Shown: positions 47,230 to 59,127 of the stretch, one piece after another | How positions within the stretch are numbered: the stretch's first letter is position 1 | Layout: each line of letters opens with the position of its first letter | NCBI GenBank assembly: GCA_000711775.1 | Contig: ARYC01017818.1 | Coordinates: 1 to 64,000 of the forward strand | Length of the DNA stretch: 64,000 bases | From: Oxytricha trifallax | Taxonomy: Eukaryota > Ciliophora > Spirotrichea > Sporadotrichida > Oxytrichidae | Direction of reading: 5' to 3' | Made by a program: the position numbers and the translations under genes | Notes under the pieces: generated by a model | What the model was told of the DNA's origin: nothing | What the model saw: the letters and a program-made list of their open reading frames with translations, nothing else | Database searches by the model: none

Positions 47230-50200
47230 AACGCTAATATAAATAACATAAAGCCAAAAGGAAATAACTAATTATCAAATAAGCATATTCATCAAAAGAA
47301 TACCTTTGAGGATTAATTTGACTATTAAACTTCCAGCTCAGTTTTGACAAAAATAGCAGCGAAAGCTCATAGCCCTTAATACCCTAAATTTCTACTAAAA
47401 ATTAACCAAAGTCAATTGCTAGATAGTAAAATTTTAGGGACTATGTATAACATTCATAACTAATTAAATCAGTTGATTTAGAGACACAAGATATTTTAAT
47501 AAGTAGATAAAAATCTGATGAATTCCAGTTTTGATTTAAATCAGTCTATACATCACACAAATTTTATGAAAAAAATCAAAGATTCCCTGCAACCCCAATA
47601 GTATGGGGAAGCTCAAGGTTCAACATCCAGACCCTTAAGAATCGATTCTACCATAAATAATATAGATAATGGAATGAACGACGATACCTTCTTTATTATT
47701 GATCGACATAACTCTAATCATAAAATCTTCAAAAAGAGACCATCCTCTGGCTCTAGATTTTAAAGAAGTGAATCAGTTCAATCCTATTAACTGAAAATGC
47801 AACCTATTAGTGATGCATAGCTAAACAATAGTATTTCAGACATGAATAAACTATTTTATAGCCATTATTTTTTAGAATTCCTCTAGGATCCTCCCTCATT
47901 ATTACAGAAATTAGTCCTCATTAAATGATCTTAGAAATCGCAAAGAATTCATTTAACTTCTTTCCTTCTTACCATCTCCGAGTAAATCATCTCGCAGGTT
48001 CAATTCTGATCTCGTCTAAGAATAATCTCCATCTCCAAAAAATAAAAGTTAAAGCTAACAGATTGCTATAAAACTTAACGACCTGTCTTCTCAGAAAACA
48101 TCTGTAAATTCTTCGCCTCAGTAACTTTTTAATGGGAATAGTATTGTTTCTGATTAATTTCCTAAATCTCCAGAAAAAATGCCTTAAACTTATAAAACCA
48201 AAATCCATGCTGACAAACTGATTTGAGACATTGTTCCTGATATGAATATGTTTGAGTTATCCTGGGGATTGATTTCGAATTCCCATATTTATTTCTATAC
48301 TAAAAATTAAATTACTAACTCAGAAAAGCCACAGATTATTATTCTAGGCAAGTATTAATAATTTAACTGGCTTGAATGAAATTTCTAGCAGAAATGATGA
48401 GAGCTCTGTAAGCTCATAAAATGATGAAGATTTTGTGGGAGCCACTCATGATAACTAGCATATTCTAGAAAGTAGTAAACAAAATAATAAAATCTGTCAA
48501 AAAACTCTTAATCCAGAAAATTACAACTAATTGTATATATTAATTTATAGTTCAATCTAATTGTTGAAATCGATTATGGAATTATCACAGCAAAGAGACT
48601 CGGCTAAAAATGTAGGCTAGGATAATTCTCCAAATAGACAATAAAAATAGAAAGAAATAGTCAGTGCATTCGATGTTAAAAGGTTTAAGACTTAGTATTT
48701 TAAATAATATATTGCAGCCTCAAGATATTAAAATTTATAATACGCTAGTGATTCATACAACCAAACAAACTCTCCCACCCTATTATGATAAATAATATTT
48801 CTTGTAAATTGATTTCAAGTTTAACAATCATTTAAATGTTTTTTTATGAGTAACATTAACTAGAATCACAATTGAGGCTCTTTAAAAATCCTCCTTACAA
48901 TAGTGATAATCCCTAGCGAAACAACTCCTCTTAATCATAAATTAGAGAGAAAGCAAATTTGCATAAACACTCTTAGCTTTCAGATTATGAAGAAAGTAAG
49001 GTAACAGTCAAAACCCCATAATGAGGTTTATAAATGCTTTGATTTGTAGGGAATTTGTTAGGGGTTGGGGTTATTAATTAAATGCGAGACAAAAATAGCA
49101 AGCTTTTGGGGTCTATTTATGATGAAGAGTATATAGATTTAGTGTTTAAACTGCGTTATGGATGTGAAATGTATAGTGAATAAGTCAAACCAGTACTGAA
49201 CTATAAGTCTATTGCACTGCTCTTAAAGCGTAGTCCATCAACTGTTCGCTCTCACTGCTTGAAAGCTGTGTAATTAAAGCAATAATAGCTGAATTCTTAG
49301 CCTAAGAGGAAGTCAAAGTTTCTATAGAAGCATATTGACTATCTTATTAATGAAAAAACTTTGAAGTATTGGGCTCACTTCTCTCTCGACTAACGAGCTA
49401 TTATGTTTCACCGCCAGTTCCCTGAGTTGAAGATCTCTGCATAATCTGTTGCAAACATTTATAAACGAAACGGTATCTCTTACAAAGGTGTAAATCGTAT
49501 CAAGAGAGTAATTGATTTCACTCTGCCATTTTACAACAACAACTTAAATTATATTTATAATTAAATGCAGAGAGCCTAATAGAATAATATTAAGTTTATT
49601 CATGCTGACGAGGCTGTGTTTACATTCAACACTTTCATCTAGAAGTCTTGGTATAAGAGGCATAGCAACATAGAAGTATATGACTAGAAAGTCAAGGTAT
49701 AAACAATGGCAATTCTTGGAGGTATTAGCGAGGATGCTGGTTTAGAAACTTATGTTATTCATCCTCGCTCTATTAAGACAGAGCAGTATATTAAGTTCTT
49801 AGAGCAGCTGAGAGAGAAGTACCCTGAATAAGAGATTATACTGTTTGTTGATAATCTTTCTGTTCATAAGACTAAAGAAACAAGGAAGAGTTATGAACAA
49901 CTTAGAATAACGCCAGTGTTCAACGTACCTTACAGTCCATAGTTTAATGGAATTGAGTTCTACTGGGGTATTTTAAAAGGTCATTACAAGAAACTGCTGC
50001 TATACCACTTGATGCATGACCTACCTATCGATACAGTAGACTTTATTAAAAGCCCAGCGATGAGAGTAGATAATTAATTTGCTTAAAAGTGTGCGAAAAA
50101 AGGGAGAGTGAATGTATATAAATAAGTATGTAGTTAATTCAATGAATAAATAAGTCACATTTAAAATTCTTTAGTTGGAGCTGGCTTCTCTTTCTTTTCT

Positions 50201-53200
50201 TCTACTTCTTGCTTCCCTCCTCCTAAGTTTCTTCTCTTGCTTCCAGCTCCAGCATCTATGTTCATTGACTCTGGAGGCTAAATATTTGAATAAAGTCTCT
50301 TCCTAACTTCATACTTCGTTTGCGACTTTCGATCTCTGTGAAGCTTGCTCTATTCCTTCATCAAGAAGATGCCAGCACCATATTTTTCTAAAGAGTTAGG
50401 CTACAAATCTTACTAGAAATATAAGTATGCTTCTGCAGCTCTGATAGGCAGCTCTCACTTATCTTGATTCCTTGTTTTTCCTTATCTTCTGAAGAGATGC
50501 TGTACCTTTTATTATAAGATTCTTGAATAATTTCTTTCAAGTAATCACCTTTAATTGTTGCAAGAATGCCAAAGAAATAGTTTCTTTCAGGTAGTTTATT
50601 TGACAACTGCTTCTTAGTAGGCAGGTACTGCTAAACCTCTGGGTCATTCATAGCAATATCATATAAGTTAGTCACTGAGATTTCTGGAGAGTTTGGAATC
50701 TGCAAATTTTATATCTTAAGTTTTTACTGCTTTCTTCTCTTCGCAGAGTATCGTTCTTAAAAATGAAATTTTAGTACCTTCCATTGTTGGCAGGAACAAA
50801 CCAACTACATAATAAAGATTAGCTGCTATGAGTACATTACCTTGGTGCACCAAGTAGCGATGCAAATCCTCCTTGCTTCTAAATCTTTGAATAAATTCTT
50901 GTGCTTGCACTCTTTTCATTTCATCATTCATTGACTCCATCTTGTTTACAGATCTAAGAAATAATATTCAAATTTAAGTTTATTGATTTCAATTATGTAC
51001 CTCTGTAAAACTTACTATTATATATGAGCATCCTATAGGAGGTCAACCTCTAAGTAGGATATGGAGAAGGTTTTGAGAACTGGTTTCAAACTTGAGAGAT
51101 TGATATCAATTTCTACTGTTATAGTTCCATATTTTTAAATTTAAATTGGTACGTACTTAATTAGGAGCAGCTCCTAAAATGCTAGTATAATTAATTAAAG
51201 CTAGTACTTAATTAGGAGCACCATAAATTTAATCATAAAATCACAAAATACCTCCTAAAGCAGTACGTACTTAATTAGGTGCACCTCCTAAATCGGTACG
51301 TACTATAATCAACTTATTATTGAAAGTAAAAATGGTTACTTCCTCACCCATATTTAGAGCTGGATCGACTCTTAAAACTCATAATTATTCTCTAATACTC
51401 TAAGAACTTCCCTTGAAACTTGTAGGCATGCAAAGCTCTCATATAAGCTCTCAGTTATAGAGGCAGTTTTATAATTTTAAATTAAAATTTGAGCGTAACA
51501 TTTTAAGAAAAACAACAGCACTTCCATCAAACTTAACGAGACTTCCCTTTGGCAGCAATAAAAAGTGTGATAGCTGTGAGATGAACTCTCATAAAGAACT
51601 ACCAGAGCTTTCACTGTTATTAAAATAGAAATTAATAATAGAAAATAAAAGGCAAACAAGTGTGTGGGAGACAGAGAGGAGGAGAAAGGTAATAATGAAA
51701 TTCCTATACAAACTGAAGAAGTTGAAGTCTATTTTTGTGAGTTATGTGAGAGAGATTTTGCTCATAAATCAAGCTGGTACAGACATATGAAGGAGCATAG
51801 AGAAGCCAAGCCCACTGTCTACTTAAAGCATGATAAAATAGATGGAAAGTATGACTGCTTTGAGTGCCATAAGCAATACTCTCATACAAGAGACTTGAAG
51901 AAGCATCTATTAAAAGCTCACAAGAAAGATATAGAAATTGAGAATCATGAAGTTGAGCTGAAGCTTCTCAAAAAAAGAAAAGCGAGGGAATATTCTAAGG
52001 TCGTAGTGCCTGAATAAGCTAGAGAGTTAGAGTATGTTAAGAAGGCACGCAACCATCTGACCTCTGAAATAACAAAGATTATGATCAAGATTAAATATAA
52101 AAAGATTCCCGTTCTTGCCTAAATTAACCTAGACACTTCACTTTAAAGCTATCTTATATTAGAAGACTCCTTTAATAAGAAAGTTATCAATGATCATCAA
52201 TACGCATACAAGGTGTATCCCTTCAACTATCTCTTAAGTGATGATAAATATTAAATGGAGTTTACAAATGAGTATCAAGCACTCGCTCAAGCAAAGTTTA
52301 AAGAGTGTAGTTACTTAATCAATCTAGATGCTATTCTTCTTGCCAAGGATCTTGTTGCTTTCAGACTCCCAATCTATGAAATGACCCTTATAGATTTCAT
52401 AACAGATCAAAGGAATCATAAGTAACTTGGATAAATAGCAACAGTATAAGGTATTAAAGAGCTTCATAAGTTAGGGTTTATTCACAGAGATTTGAAGCCA
52501 GAAAATATAATGATAAACTTTTCACCAGTAAGAGTAGCAATAATCGATTTCAACAGAGCCTAAAGAGTTGAAGTATCAAGGCTTGGAACTGTAATGGGAA
52601 CTCAAGGGTACTATCCAGAAAGAGAAGACTGGAGAGATGGTGACTTTTAGTGGGATGTATGGGCATTAGCAGCAATAATAATAGAGTGCGATATGCCTCG
52701 CAACGATTACTATTCTACAAGGTGTGAGAAAGATGCTAAGTAAATAATAAAGTAGTTTATAGGCAAAACCAGAGTCTGACAATTAATAAAACAAATGGCA
52801 GAATGAATAATAATAAAACCAAACTCAAGATTAGACATATCAATAGAGCAGATAGAGTTGTGGTTATGTAAGATCAACTTCAGACCTCTCCCACATGATC
52901 CAAAAGTTCATTTTTAGTGATTAAATTAAATACATTTACTATATATTTAAAATAAAGACCTATTAATAACCCCAACCCCTAACAATTTCCCTACAAATCA
53001 AAGCACATATAAATCTCATTAAGGGGTTTTGGGGTTTTGAGTGTAGGGAAATTTTTTTGTCAAAACGTAGAGCGGTAGAGACTAGTCCAATCAAAACCCC
53101 AAAACCCATTAATGAGTTTTATATGTGTTTTGATTGATGAGGGTAATGTTGGGGATTAGGGTTTCTTTATGATTTGTTTCATTTTCGTTGTGAGATTCTG

Positions 53201-54672
53201 TGTAATTTATTATTTTCATGGTTGAGATCTTTGATAATTTAGTTTTTATTATGACTACATCTACATAAGAGCTATGAAGAAAAAATTTCATTACGAAAAT
53301 TTTAATTATAGTACATTAATTGTTGCTTTGCTTATTTAATCAGAATAGCTAATTTTATGAAAGCATCTTCTTTTAATTCTTAGGAACTCCCTTTTTTTAA
53401 AAGCTTTGGTACCAACTGAGAATAAATTCAGGTTGGTACTGGTACCAATTAGGTTTTGAACCATTTTGGAACTTTTCCATTAAAACCTCATTAGTTTAAA
53501 ACTAGGTACTTATTAAGTTTTAGTACTATTAAATTGGTACCAATTAAAATTAAACAAATTTAGTACCGGTACTAATTAAATTAATATAAATTTAGTACTA
53601 ATTTAATGGAATTTAATTGTTTGAAATGGAAATCTATCTCTGGAATTTGTTACAGTTTTTGCAAACTTTCTCCATTTCTCTATACAGGGTTGACCTCCTA
53701 TAAGATACCCATATTTTAAAGGTATCCTAAAATTAATAGAAACTAGAAATACAAAATTTAAAGATTTATATCCATTTATATGACTTCTGGAACTAAATCA
53801 TTACATGAGTGAAGATATCAATCACCTTAAAATCACTCATTTTATACAAATTTTTATTTAATTTTTGCTTATGTTACCATACTTTTTTCTATTGGACGAA
53901 AAATTGATAATAAAAGAAATTAAAGTGTTGAATTGATTTTGAAAATATCATTTTTAAAAAAATTAAAAAATATTTGTGCATAAATGCCCAATTTTTAAAA
54001 AGATTCAATCATCAAAATTCATAAAAACGATCAGTAAAAGTTAAATTTATAAAAACAATGTAAAAGAGATAAAAATGTCAGTCAATCTTATCTTTTTCAA
54101 AAAAAAATGCTATTTAATGTATATAAATCTGAAAACAAATAAGTTAAGCTTTAAAATAATGATCACATAAAATCTTAAAAATTTCATAACTAGAGTGAAA
54201 ATGATGCTTCCTTGCTAAAATAAACCCTAATCCCCAACATTACCCTCATCAATAAAAAAACATATAAAACTCATAAAGAGTTTTTGTGGTTTTGAATGAC
54301 ACCTCTATATAAAAGATAGATAAACATTTAATTATTATCACTATAATCTTAAAACAATAATTCGAGGTTTAATACCATATATATGATGTTACTCCTTAAT
54401 AAAGGGTGAGAAATTTGCTTAAGCAGACAGTGAATATAGCACGATAAAATGATGTTGAAAGTTTTCAGAAAGGAATTGAAAAATTTAAAAACCAAATTTA
54501 AAAAAAACTTTTTAATGGGATTATGATAGTAGCTCATAATAAGAAATTGAGAGTAAGTCCTAAGAGGATAGAGAGGAAATTCAATATTCAAATTCAACAG
54601 TTCAAGATTAAAATACAAAGAAAAAATCTTAACCAAATGATTCAAAGATTAAAATTCAATATTATAAAATGA
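47230..54672 (+). CDS. Ser/Asn/Gln-rich host gene split by two TBE insertions
   Basis: An open Gln-code frame runs from about 47230 (contains SSVLTKIAAKAHSPQYPKFL, IDNGMNDDTFFIIDRHNSNH, LNDLRNRKEFIQLLSFLPSP, DIVPDMNMFELSWG). A second exon set at about 48360-48790 includes QQRDSAKNVGQDNSPNRQQK. The last piece (LHKHSQLSDYEESKVTV) runs straight into the left end of the TBE at 49019. With both TBEs taken out at their 3-bp duplications, the pieces 49016-49018, 53043-53091 and 54298 onward read on in one frame to a basic helical C-terminus (VRNLLKQTVNIARQNDVESF, RIERKFNIQIQQFKI) and TGA at 54670. A TGA is in frame at 48224. Function unknown. Confidence 0.65.
49082..50110 (+). CDS. TBE transposase (42-kDa type), copy 2, apparently intact
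   Basis: ATG at 49082 (MRDKNSKLLGSIYDEEYIDL). A helix-turn-helix part follows (KSIALLLKRSPSTVRSHCLK). First Asp is in IKFIHADEAVFTF (about 49600), second in ILFVDNLSVHKT (about 49845), and Glu in SPQFNGIEFYWGILK (about 49950) exactly 34 residues later. All internal stops are TAA/TAG read as Gln; no TGA occurs before the C-terminus (VNVYKQ near 50125). The open frame even continues antisense through part of the 22-kDa gene to a TGA at 50338, so the exact end is uncertain. It catalyses TBE excision and integration and, by published work on hypotrichs, contributes to somatic genome rearrangement. Confidence 0.92.
50160..50940 (-). CDS. TBE 22-kDa protein, copy 2
   Basis: Starts at 50940 (MESMNDEMKRVQAQEFIQRF). 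Conserved blocks: YYVVGLFLPTMEGTKISFLR (about 50765-50825), then after one slip at 50705 IPNSPEISVTNLYDIAMNDP, LPERNYFFGILATIKGDYLK, EIIQESYNKRYSISSEDKEK (about 50480-50590), and after another slip near 50410 a basic tail (RKRLYSNIQPPESMNIDAGA, KRRNLGGGKQEVEEKKEK). No family outside TBE recognised; distantly like the relic at 22.9 kb. Convergent with the transposase. Confidence 0.8.
50995..51480. repeat. TBE internal spacer, copy 2, with GTACGTACTTAATTAGG repeats
   Basis: Divergent spacer between the 22-kDa and zinc finger-kinase genes. About five imperfect copies of GTACTTAATTAGGWGCWCC lie between 51145 and 51310. It differs from the GGTAC-type array of the other copies, so copy 2 belongs to a different TBE subfamily or has amplified another motif. 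The conserved segment CCTATAGGAGGTCAACCT at 51031 is shared by all copies. Confidence 0.65.
51664..52920 (+). CDS. TBE zinc finger-protein kinase (57-kDa type), copy 2
   Basis: Two C2H2 fingers: YFCELCERDFAHKSSWYRHM-KEH (about 51730-51805) and YDCFECHKQYSHTRDLKKHL (about 51850-51915). A basic linker leads to a kinase domain with YKVYPFNYLL, catalytic loop GFIHRDLKPENIMI (about 52470-52510), metal site AIIDFNRAQ (DFN in place of DFG, about 52540), GTQGYYPERE activation end and WDVWALAAIIIE. TGA codons are in frame at 52777 and 52804 near the end of the domain, where kinase-like sequence continues to KVHFQ and TGA 52918. No ATG is present in the open frame at the start, so translation probably begins further upstream past a slip. 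Role: unknown TBE-encoded kinase; binding through the fingers is plausible. Confidence 0.85.
53092..54294. mobile_element. Internally deleted 1.2-kb TBE
   Basis: The left end CAAAACCCCAAAACCCATTA at 53092 and the inverse at the right (to 54294) share about 70 bp of TBE-like terminal repeat. Target AAT is duplicated at 53089-53091 and 54295-54297. Inside, 53400-53610 holds the GGTAC-type TBE spacer and 53650-53720 the conserved GGTTGACCTCCTATAAGAT segment, but no transposase, 22-kDa or kinase gene. A non-autonomous derivative; its inner terminal sequence (GAGGGTAATGTTGGGGATTA) differs from copy 2, so it comes from another subfamily. Confidence 0.9.
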
Positions 54673-54749
54673 TAAGACAAATGCTTGGAAACTTAAATTA
54701 AATATAATTTTAATCATGAGATTTAACAAATTGAAGAATTTATATTTTT

Positions 54750-57524
54750 TCAATAGATTTCTTTGAAAGTGGAAACTGAACCTCTAGCGAATCCTTCAGC
54801 TCCTGGAGATGCTTCAGCATGCATAAGGAATTCAGTTTGACCTGGCTCAATAACTTTGGTTATTTTACCTGAGATTTCAGAGAAGACCATGTTTCTTGAT
54901 GAGTTACAGTCAAGAGTAACTTCAATTGCTCTTGATTAAACATTTTCAATACCACAAGTGATGGTATATGATTACTCGCAAAATTTGTTGAGGATTCTAT
55001 AAACTCCTGGTCTTTCTTCTAATTGTTCACCGAATCTTTCAAGAATAATTTTGTTTACAAAGACATCTTGATTTCTCTGTGGTGTGGGTTCCTCAATTTG
55101 AATTTCAATTGGTTTCAATGAGTGAATGGTAAGCATGAAACATCTTGATTCGCAAGAATACAAATCTTTATCGTATCCCCATTTCTCGAACCATCTCCAT
55201 ACTGCATTCTCACCTTGAGTTCTAATGGCATCCTTCCAGAATTCAATGAAACCTCTTCTGTTAATTCCACCCTCGTCGTTGTTGCAGAAGCACTTTGATA
55301 TTTTTTTGTGGAATTCATCTTCTGTAAAGTTAATGTTCAACCTTGCATAGAATTCTTGGAATTCATTAATCTCAAGCACGTTGTTAATGATGACCTTGTC
55401 TAATCTTCTGAAAATATCTCTAATGCAGAGCTCAGCAAGTTGATTGAGGTCTCCATTGCTATCGAGCAACTTAATGTATTCACTCTTAGCAGAGGGTGGT
55501 CTCTTCATTGTGCATCCACTTGTTCTTGGTAAGATCAAATATTCATCGGCATCAAGCTCTACATCGAGTTCAACTTATCTCTCTGTACTGAATTCTTTCA
55601 TGAAAATCAGGTCAAGAGCTCCCTTCCTCCTGTTCTTTTGAAGAATGGCGACATCGATAGCGATGTATGGTTTACGCTTGATTAAAATTTGAATTCTCTC
55701 GTCCTCTTGATGAATACCAATAAGAACTCTTTGCTTTTAGGGTACCTTGATTTCATAAACCTCCACACAATAAAATTATAATTTTTTTTAAAAAAAGCAA
55801 GCCTTAGTAATATTTGGATTTAGCTAGGTTATCAAGGTCAAAAATTCTAGTGCTGAATTTACCCTTAACTCTTATTTCTTCCCAGTCGCTAACTTTACAG
55901 ACGTTCAAAGCTCTAAAGTGTTATGAGAAGTCTCTGAAACCCATCCAGAAAGTACCATCATCACCAAAAACTGGTTTAATATTGGTAATAAAAATAAAAT
56001 ATAATCAATAAATTAAACTAATTCTAATTAGATTCGGTTATAGCAGCTTTCATTTGGTGCCCCATGAATTTCTAATGTTCACTAATTAGTTTCCATAGGC
56101 TTCTTTCACTTAAATGACTGAGTAAGCATGACCAGGTATTATTAATAAAATGATGAGAATGATAAACTAGACATTAATCTTTTTAAATGATATTAATACA
56201 AGGCCACCAACTTCAGTGGGACCCCCAGTCTCAGTCCATCTGTCCTTTCCTGCAGTTGATGAACTGATGAGATAACAACTTTCATCAAAATTGCGCATTT
56301 TCTGAAGAATTCACCATTATCTATAGTGTCTTAAATGGCTGGGTCTTCGAAGTCAAAGCACTCAATAAAAAAAATAAACCTCCTAAATTTAACTTTTATT
56401 GCCATTTTTATACTCTGTAGGACTTCCAGTCAAGTCCATCATACCTTCATTGGCGAATCCACTTCTAAGAGTGTAATAGTTTCCATGAATCTTAGCATAT
56501 GCCTTCTCTAAGAGCAAAACTCAAAGTTCGTTACCGTTTCCTCTTGAAAAGATTGGACCTCCCTCTGCTGTGCATGGGAAATAATCATCGACTGTTACTT
56601 CCATCCATTCACCGTTTTTGCAGACTTTTATTTTATTAAGACCTTTTTCGTTGTATTTTTGAGCGATAAAATGTTTGTAATATGAATACATACTCTGATT
56701 TTATGTTTTACTAATAATTATGACTTAAATTTAAACTTAAAAAGTCTTTCAACTAGATGTGGCATTTCAGCAAGAGAAGCAGTGCGCACATGAACCAGCA
56801 ATCACCAAGTTGACCTTACTTGATATCATTGGGTTCAATTTTCTTGTAGAAAACTTCTGGTGAGAACAATCCTTGGCTTTCATCAATAAATAAAAAATAC
56901 CTTGGGTCTTTTTCAAACGATTGGTTGACCAAATGGTTAGCTCTCAGTAGCTGGATAAATGCTCCTATCGACTGGTGGGAATTCAATATCCAAGAAAATG
57001 ATATTGTTAGCTTCCTTCAGCTTTCTTCCGATAGTATCTAAGGGCATGATATGGTAAGGGAAAGTCTCAAATAGCTGTTTGGAGTATTTCTAGAGTGAAG
57101 GAATATCTGTTGGAATGGGAAGGTCAAGAATCTAATTTGTCAAAGATTTAGGAACTCCTTGGCTCTTAGCAGCATTCTTAATGGTGTAAGTAAATTTAAT
57201 TCTCAACAACCAGTCTCCGAATACTTTGACTTGTGCAACTTCATCATTTGCGAAGGGTTAAAACTTGACCTGCTTGGTAGTTTGATAAGAATTGGTAAAA
57301 GATGCACCTTCACTTCCTTTAATATCTACTAAGATCTCGACTTCCTTGTCTAGCTTGGTTTCAATCTAATAAAATGAGTAAGATGACAATTGCTAAGGAA
57401 ATTACTTGAATCACTTACTCTGTAAATGTTGGTTTGATAGAGATCTTCATAATTTTGATAAGAGGGCTCTACTTTCTTGTAGAGAGTGATTCCTTCTCCG
57501 ATATCTTGGGAAAATGTGTCTGCC
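54750..57524 (-). CDS. Calpain-family cysteine protease
   Basis: ATG at 57524 (MADTFSQDIGEGITLYKKVE). Pre-protease region has NNIIFLDIEFPPVDRSIYP (about 56955-57015). The catalytic Cys motif is KQGQLGDCWFMCALL (about 56790-56830), preceded by FSPEVFYKKIEPNDI. The substrate-cleft region is EWMEVTVDDYFPC, GGPIFSRGNGNEL-TGA-VLLLEKAYAKIHGNYY (about 56430-56620), where the TGA at 56523-56521 stands at a Trp that is nearly invariant in calpains. Then come C2-like beta domains (about 55050-56330), an EF-hand-like/helical part (FQEFYARLNINFTEDEF), and a final beta domain (ITCGIENVQSRAIEVTL) to TGA 54750. Calcium-dependent intracellular protease by family. A one-base slip follows the Cys motif. Convergent with the split gene, 77 bp away. 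Confidence 0.88.
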
Positions 57525-57849
57525 ATATCTTTCTTTGATTTGATTGTTTACAATAAATGTTATACTGTTACTTTTTATTAAATAAAATTTATATCTTAAC
57601 CTCTATTTAAATTAAATTCTTCATTTTTGGAGTAAATCTTTTGCTTACACATCAAATTATTAGTACTTACCTCTTTTTATATTGAAGCCATATTTGAAAT
57701 TATTACTCCAAAAACCTCTCATTATTTTTTTCAGATTTATTGCAATTATAATTAATCTTGCTTACTTTCTTAATATATTTTTAGAGTTTATATTTGAAAT
57801 TTACAGGGGAAAATAAAATACTTAACTATTAAGTTAAATTTTTAGGTTT
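57525..57849. other. AT-rich intergenic stretch
   Basis: 5' flank of the calpain gene; no frame or repeat recognised. Confidence 0.5.
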
Positions 57850-58530
57850 TAAATGATGGTTGGTGGCATAAAATACCAACTGATCCCATACTTTGACTCT
57901 TGCTTGTTATAAGATTTTACATCAAATCAATTATGGTATTAAGATTCTTTTGTAAATTCTATAGTTTCAAGTTAATCTCATGAAGAGTGTGGTCTGAGTA
58001 CTCTTATTCTTTTCTCGTGTCTAAAAGTCTGTATCTTTTATGCTCACACTATGAATGTTTTAGAATTTATGAGATTAATAAATTACTCTTCTAAACTCTT
58101 CAAGTCTGCTTTAAGTTCTTTTTGAAATACCTATTGTCCTTGTAATCTCATAAAGGGATGTGATTTTGTTTATCACCTTAAGTTAAAAATGTAATAATTA
58201 TAAATATTACATAAATATGCAATCCCCTTAATAATATGTTGTTGTAAGCTTTAGTCTTTTCATAAATCTTGAAGAGCTATTCATCTGGTGAATCACTAGA
58301 CCTAATATTAGACATGTCTTTGATTTCTTCCTTCAACTCTTCCTTATCTCTGATACGTTTATATTCAAACAAATCTACTACACTCTTCTTCATCTCATAA
58401 ACTTTGAGCTTTCCGATAATTTCATTACCTTGGTCGGTTTGCTATTAATCATCAGAAGATTGTTGAGATTGATACTTCTGTACGTTCAATCTACTTCTAC
58501 CAATATTTTAGATCCCAAAACTTTCATAAA
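57850..58530 (-). CDS. Unknown helical protein
   Basis: The best block is GNEIIGKLKVYEMKKSVVDL then KEELKEEIKDMSNIRSSDSP (about 58270-58440), strongly helical and charged, preceded by a Gln/Ser-rich part. Further left on the same strand QQVFQKELKADLKSLEEQFI (about 58070-58135) continues, followed by a stretch open except for three TGAs. Start and end are uncertain and it may join the next entry. No family recognised. Confidence 0.4.
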
Positions 58531-58639
58531 AATAGTAAAAATCAAGTTATTGATTAAGTAGGATGTTATTTATATTTTAATTCAATTTAATTTATAAATT
58601 ATATATTACGATCAATTCAATTAAAAAGTATGATTTAAT

Positions 58640-58915
58640 ATCTGCAAGCATTTGATTATAGGTTTATATGGAAAAAATCTCTCTTTTCAATACCTTTGAC
58701 ATTTTGATAGTTATCAGCATTCATATTGAAGAAATCAATACTCTTTACACTGATATCGTAAAGTACTTTTTAGCAAGTTCTAGTGTATTTATTTCAAGAT
58801 GTGAAACACAAGAACCCCTGATAGTCGAAGGAGCTCTTTACATGCTCATTCACGCATTGATTGTACAAAGTCATGCCATCAGGAGAGTTTTCTAGTTAAA
58901 TAGAATACTAAATTG
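58640..58915 (-). CDS. Unknown exon, Cys-containing
   Basis: Behind a CTAG acceptor, ENSPDGMTLYNQCVNEHVKS then FDYQGFLCFTS-TGA-NKYTRTCQKVLYDIS and VKSIDFFNMNADNYQNV. Strand and position suggest it is the 5' exon of the preceding minus-strand gene. The opposite strand also has a 75-codon open frame at 58668-58895, judged less likely because of its composition. Confidence 0.4.
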
Positions 58916-59127
58916 TCAAGTAGTTTTGGAAGACTTGGTACATTGATCTTAATTTACCCTGTAAGAAACCTTTTAAAGTGCAACTCATACTATCTGCCTC
59001 TATATTAAAGATAATATACAAAACTTAATGCTCTTACTGAACCTAAAAGAAATTCTAGTTAATTCATAACTATAATCAGATCATAGAATTTGGAATTAAA
59101 CAAAAAATAGGTATAATTAAAAATATA

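Larger units (their letters stand above)
49019..53039 (+). mobile_element. Complete 4.0-kb TBE transposon (copy 2)
   Basis: Both termini are C4A4-type: CAAAACCCC at 49019 and GGGGTTTTGGGGTTTTG ending 53039. Each is followed inward by matching sequence (TTTATAAATGCTTTGATTTG / inverse) for about 78 bp on the right (52962-53039) and about 70 bp on the left. The target AGT is duplicated at 49016-49018 and 53040-53042, fitting the ANT rule for TBEs. It contains transposase (+), 22-kDa gene (-) and zinc finger-kinase gene (+). Length 4021 bp, as expected for the family. It appears the most intact of the copies here. It sits inside the host gene that starts at 47.2 kb. Confidence 0.95.

Noticed and set aside
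43300-49000. Mitochondrial or symbiont origin because of very high AT content
   Set aside because: TAA/TAG as Gln, GT-AG introns, TBEs and nuclear genes (PRPF18, MVP, calpain) on the same contig show nuclear ciliate DNA.
53092-53110. C4A4 repeats considered as true telomeres or a macronuclear chromosome end
   Set aside because: They are the known TBE terminal repeats, present in inverted orientation at both ends with ANT duplications.
58668-58895. 75-codon plus-strand frame starting with Met
   Set aside because: The minus strand of the same stretch reads as a more coherent exon behind a CTAG acceptor.
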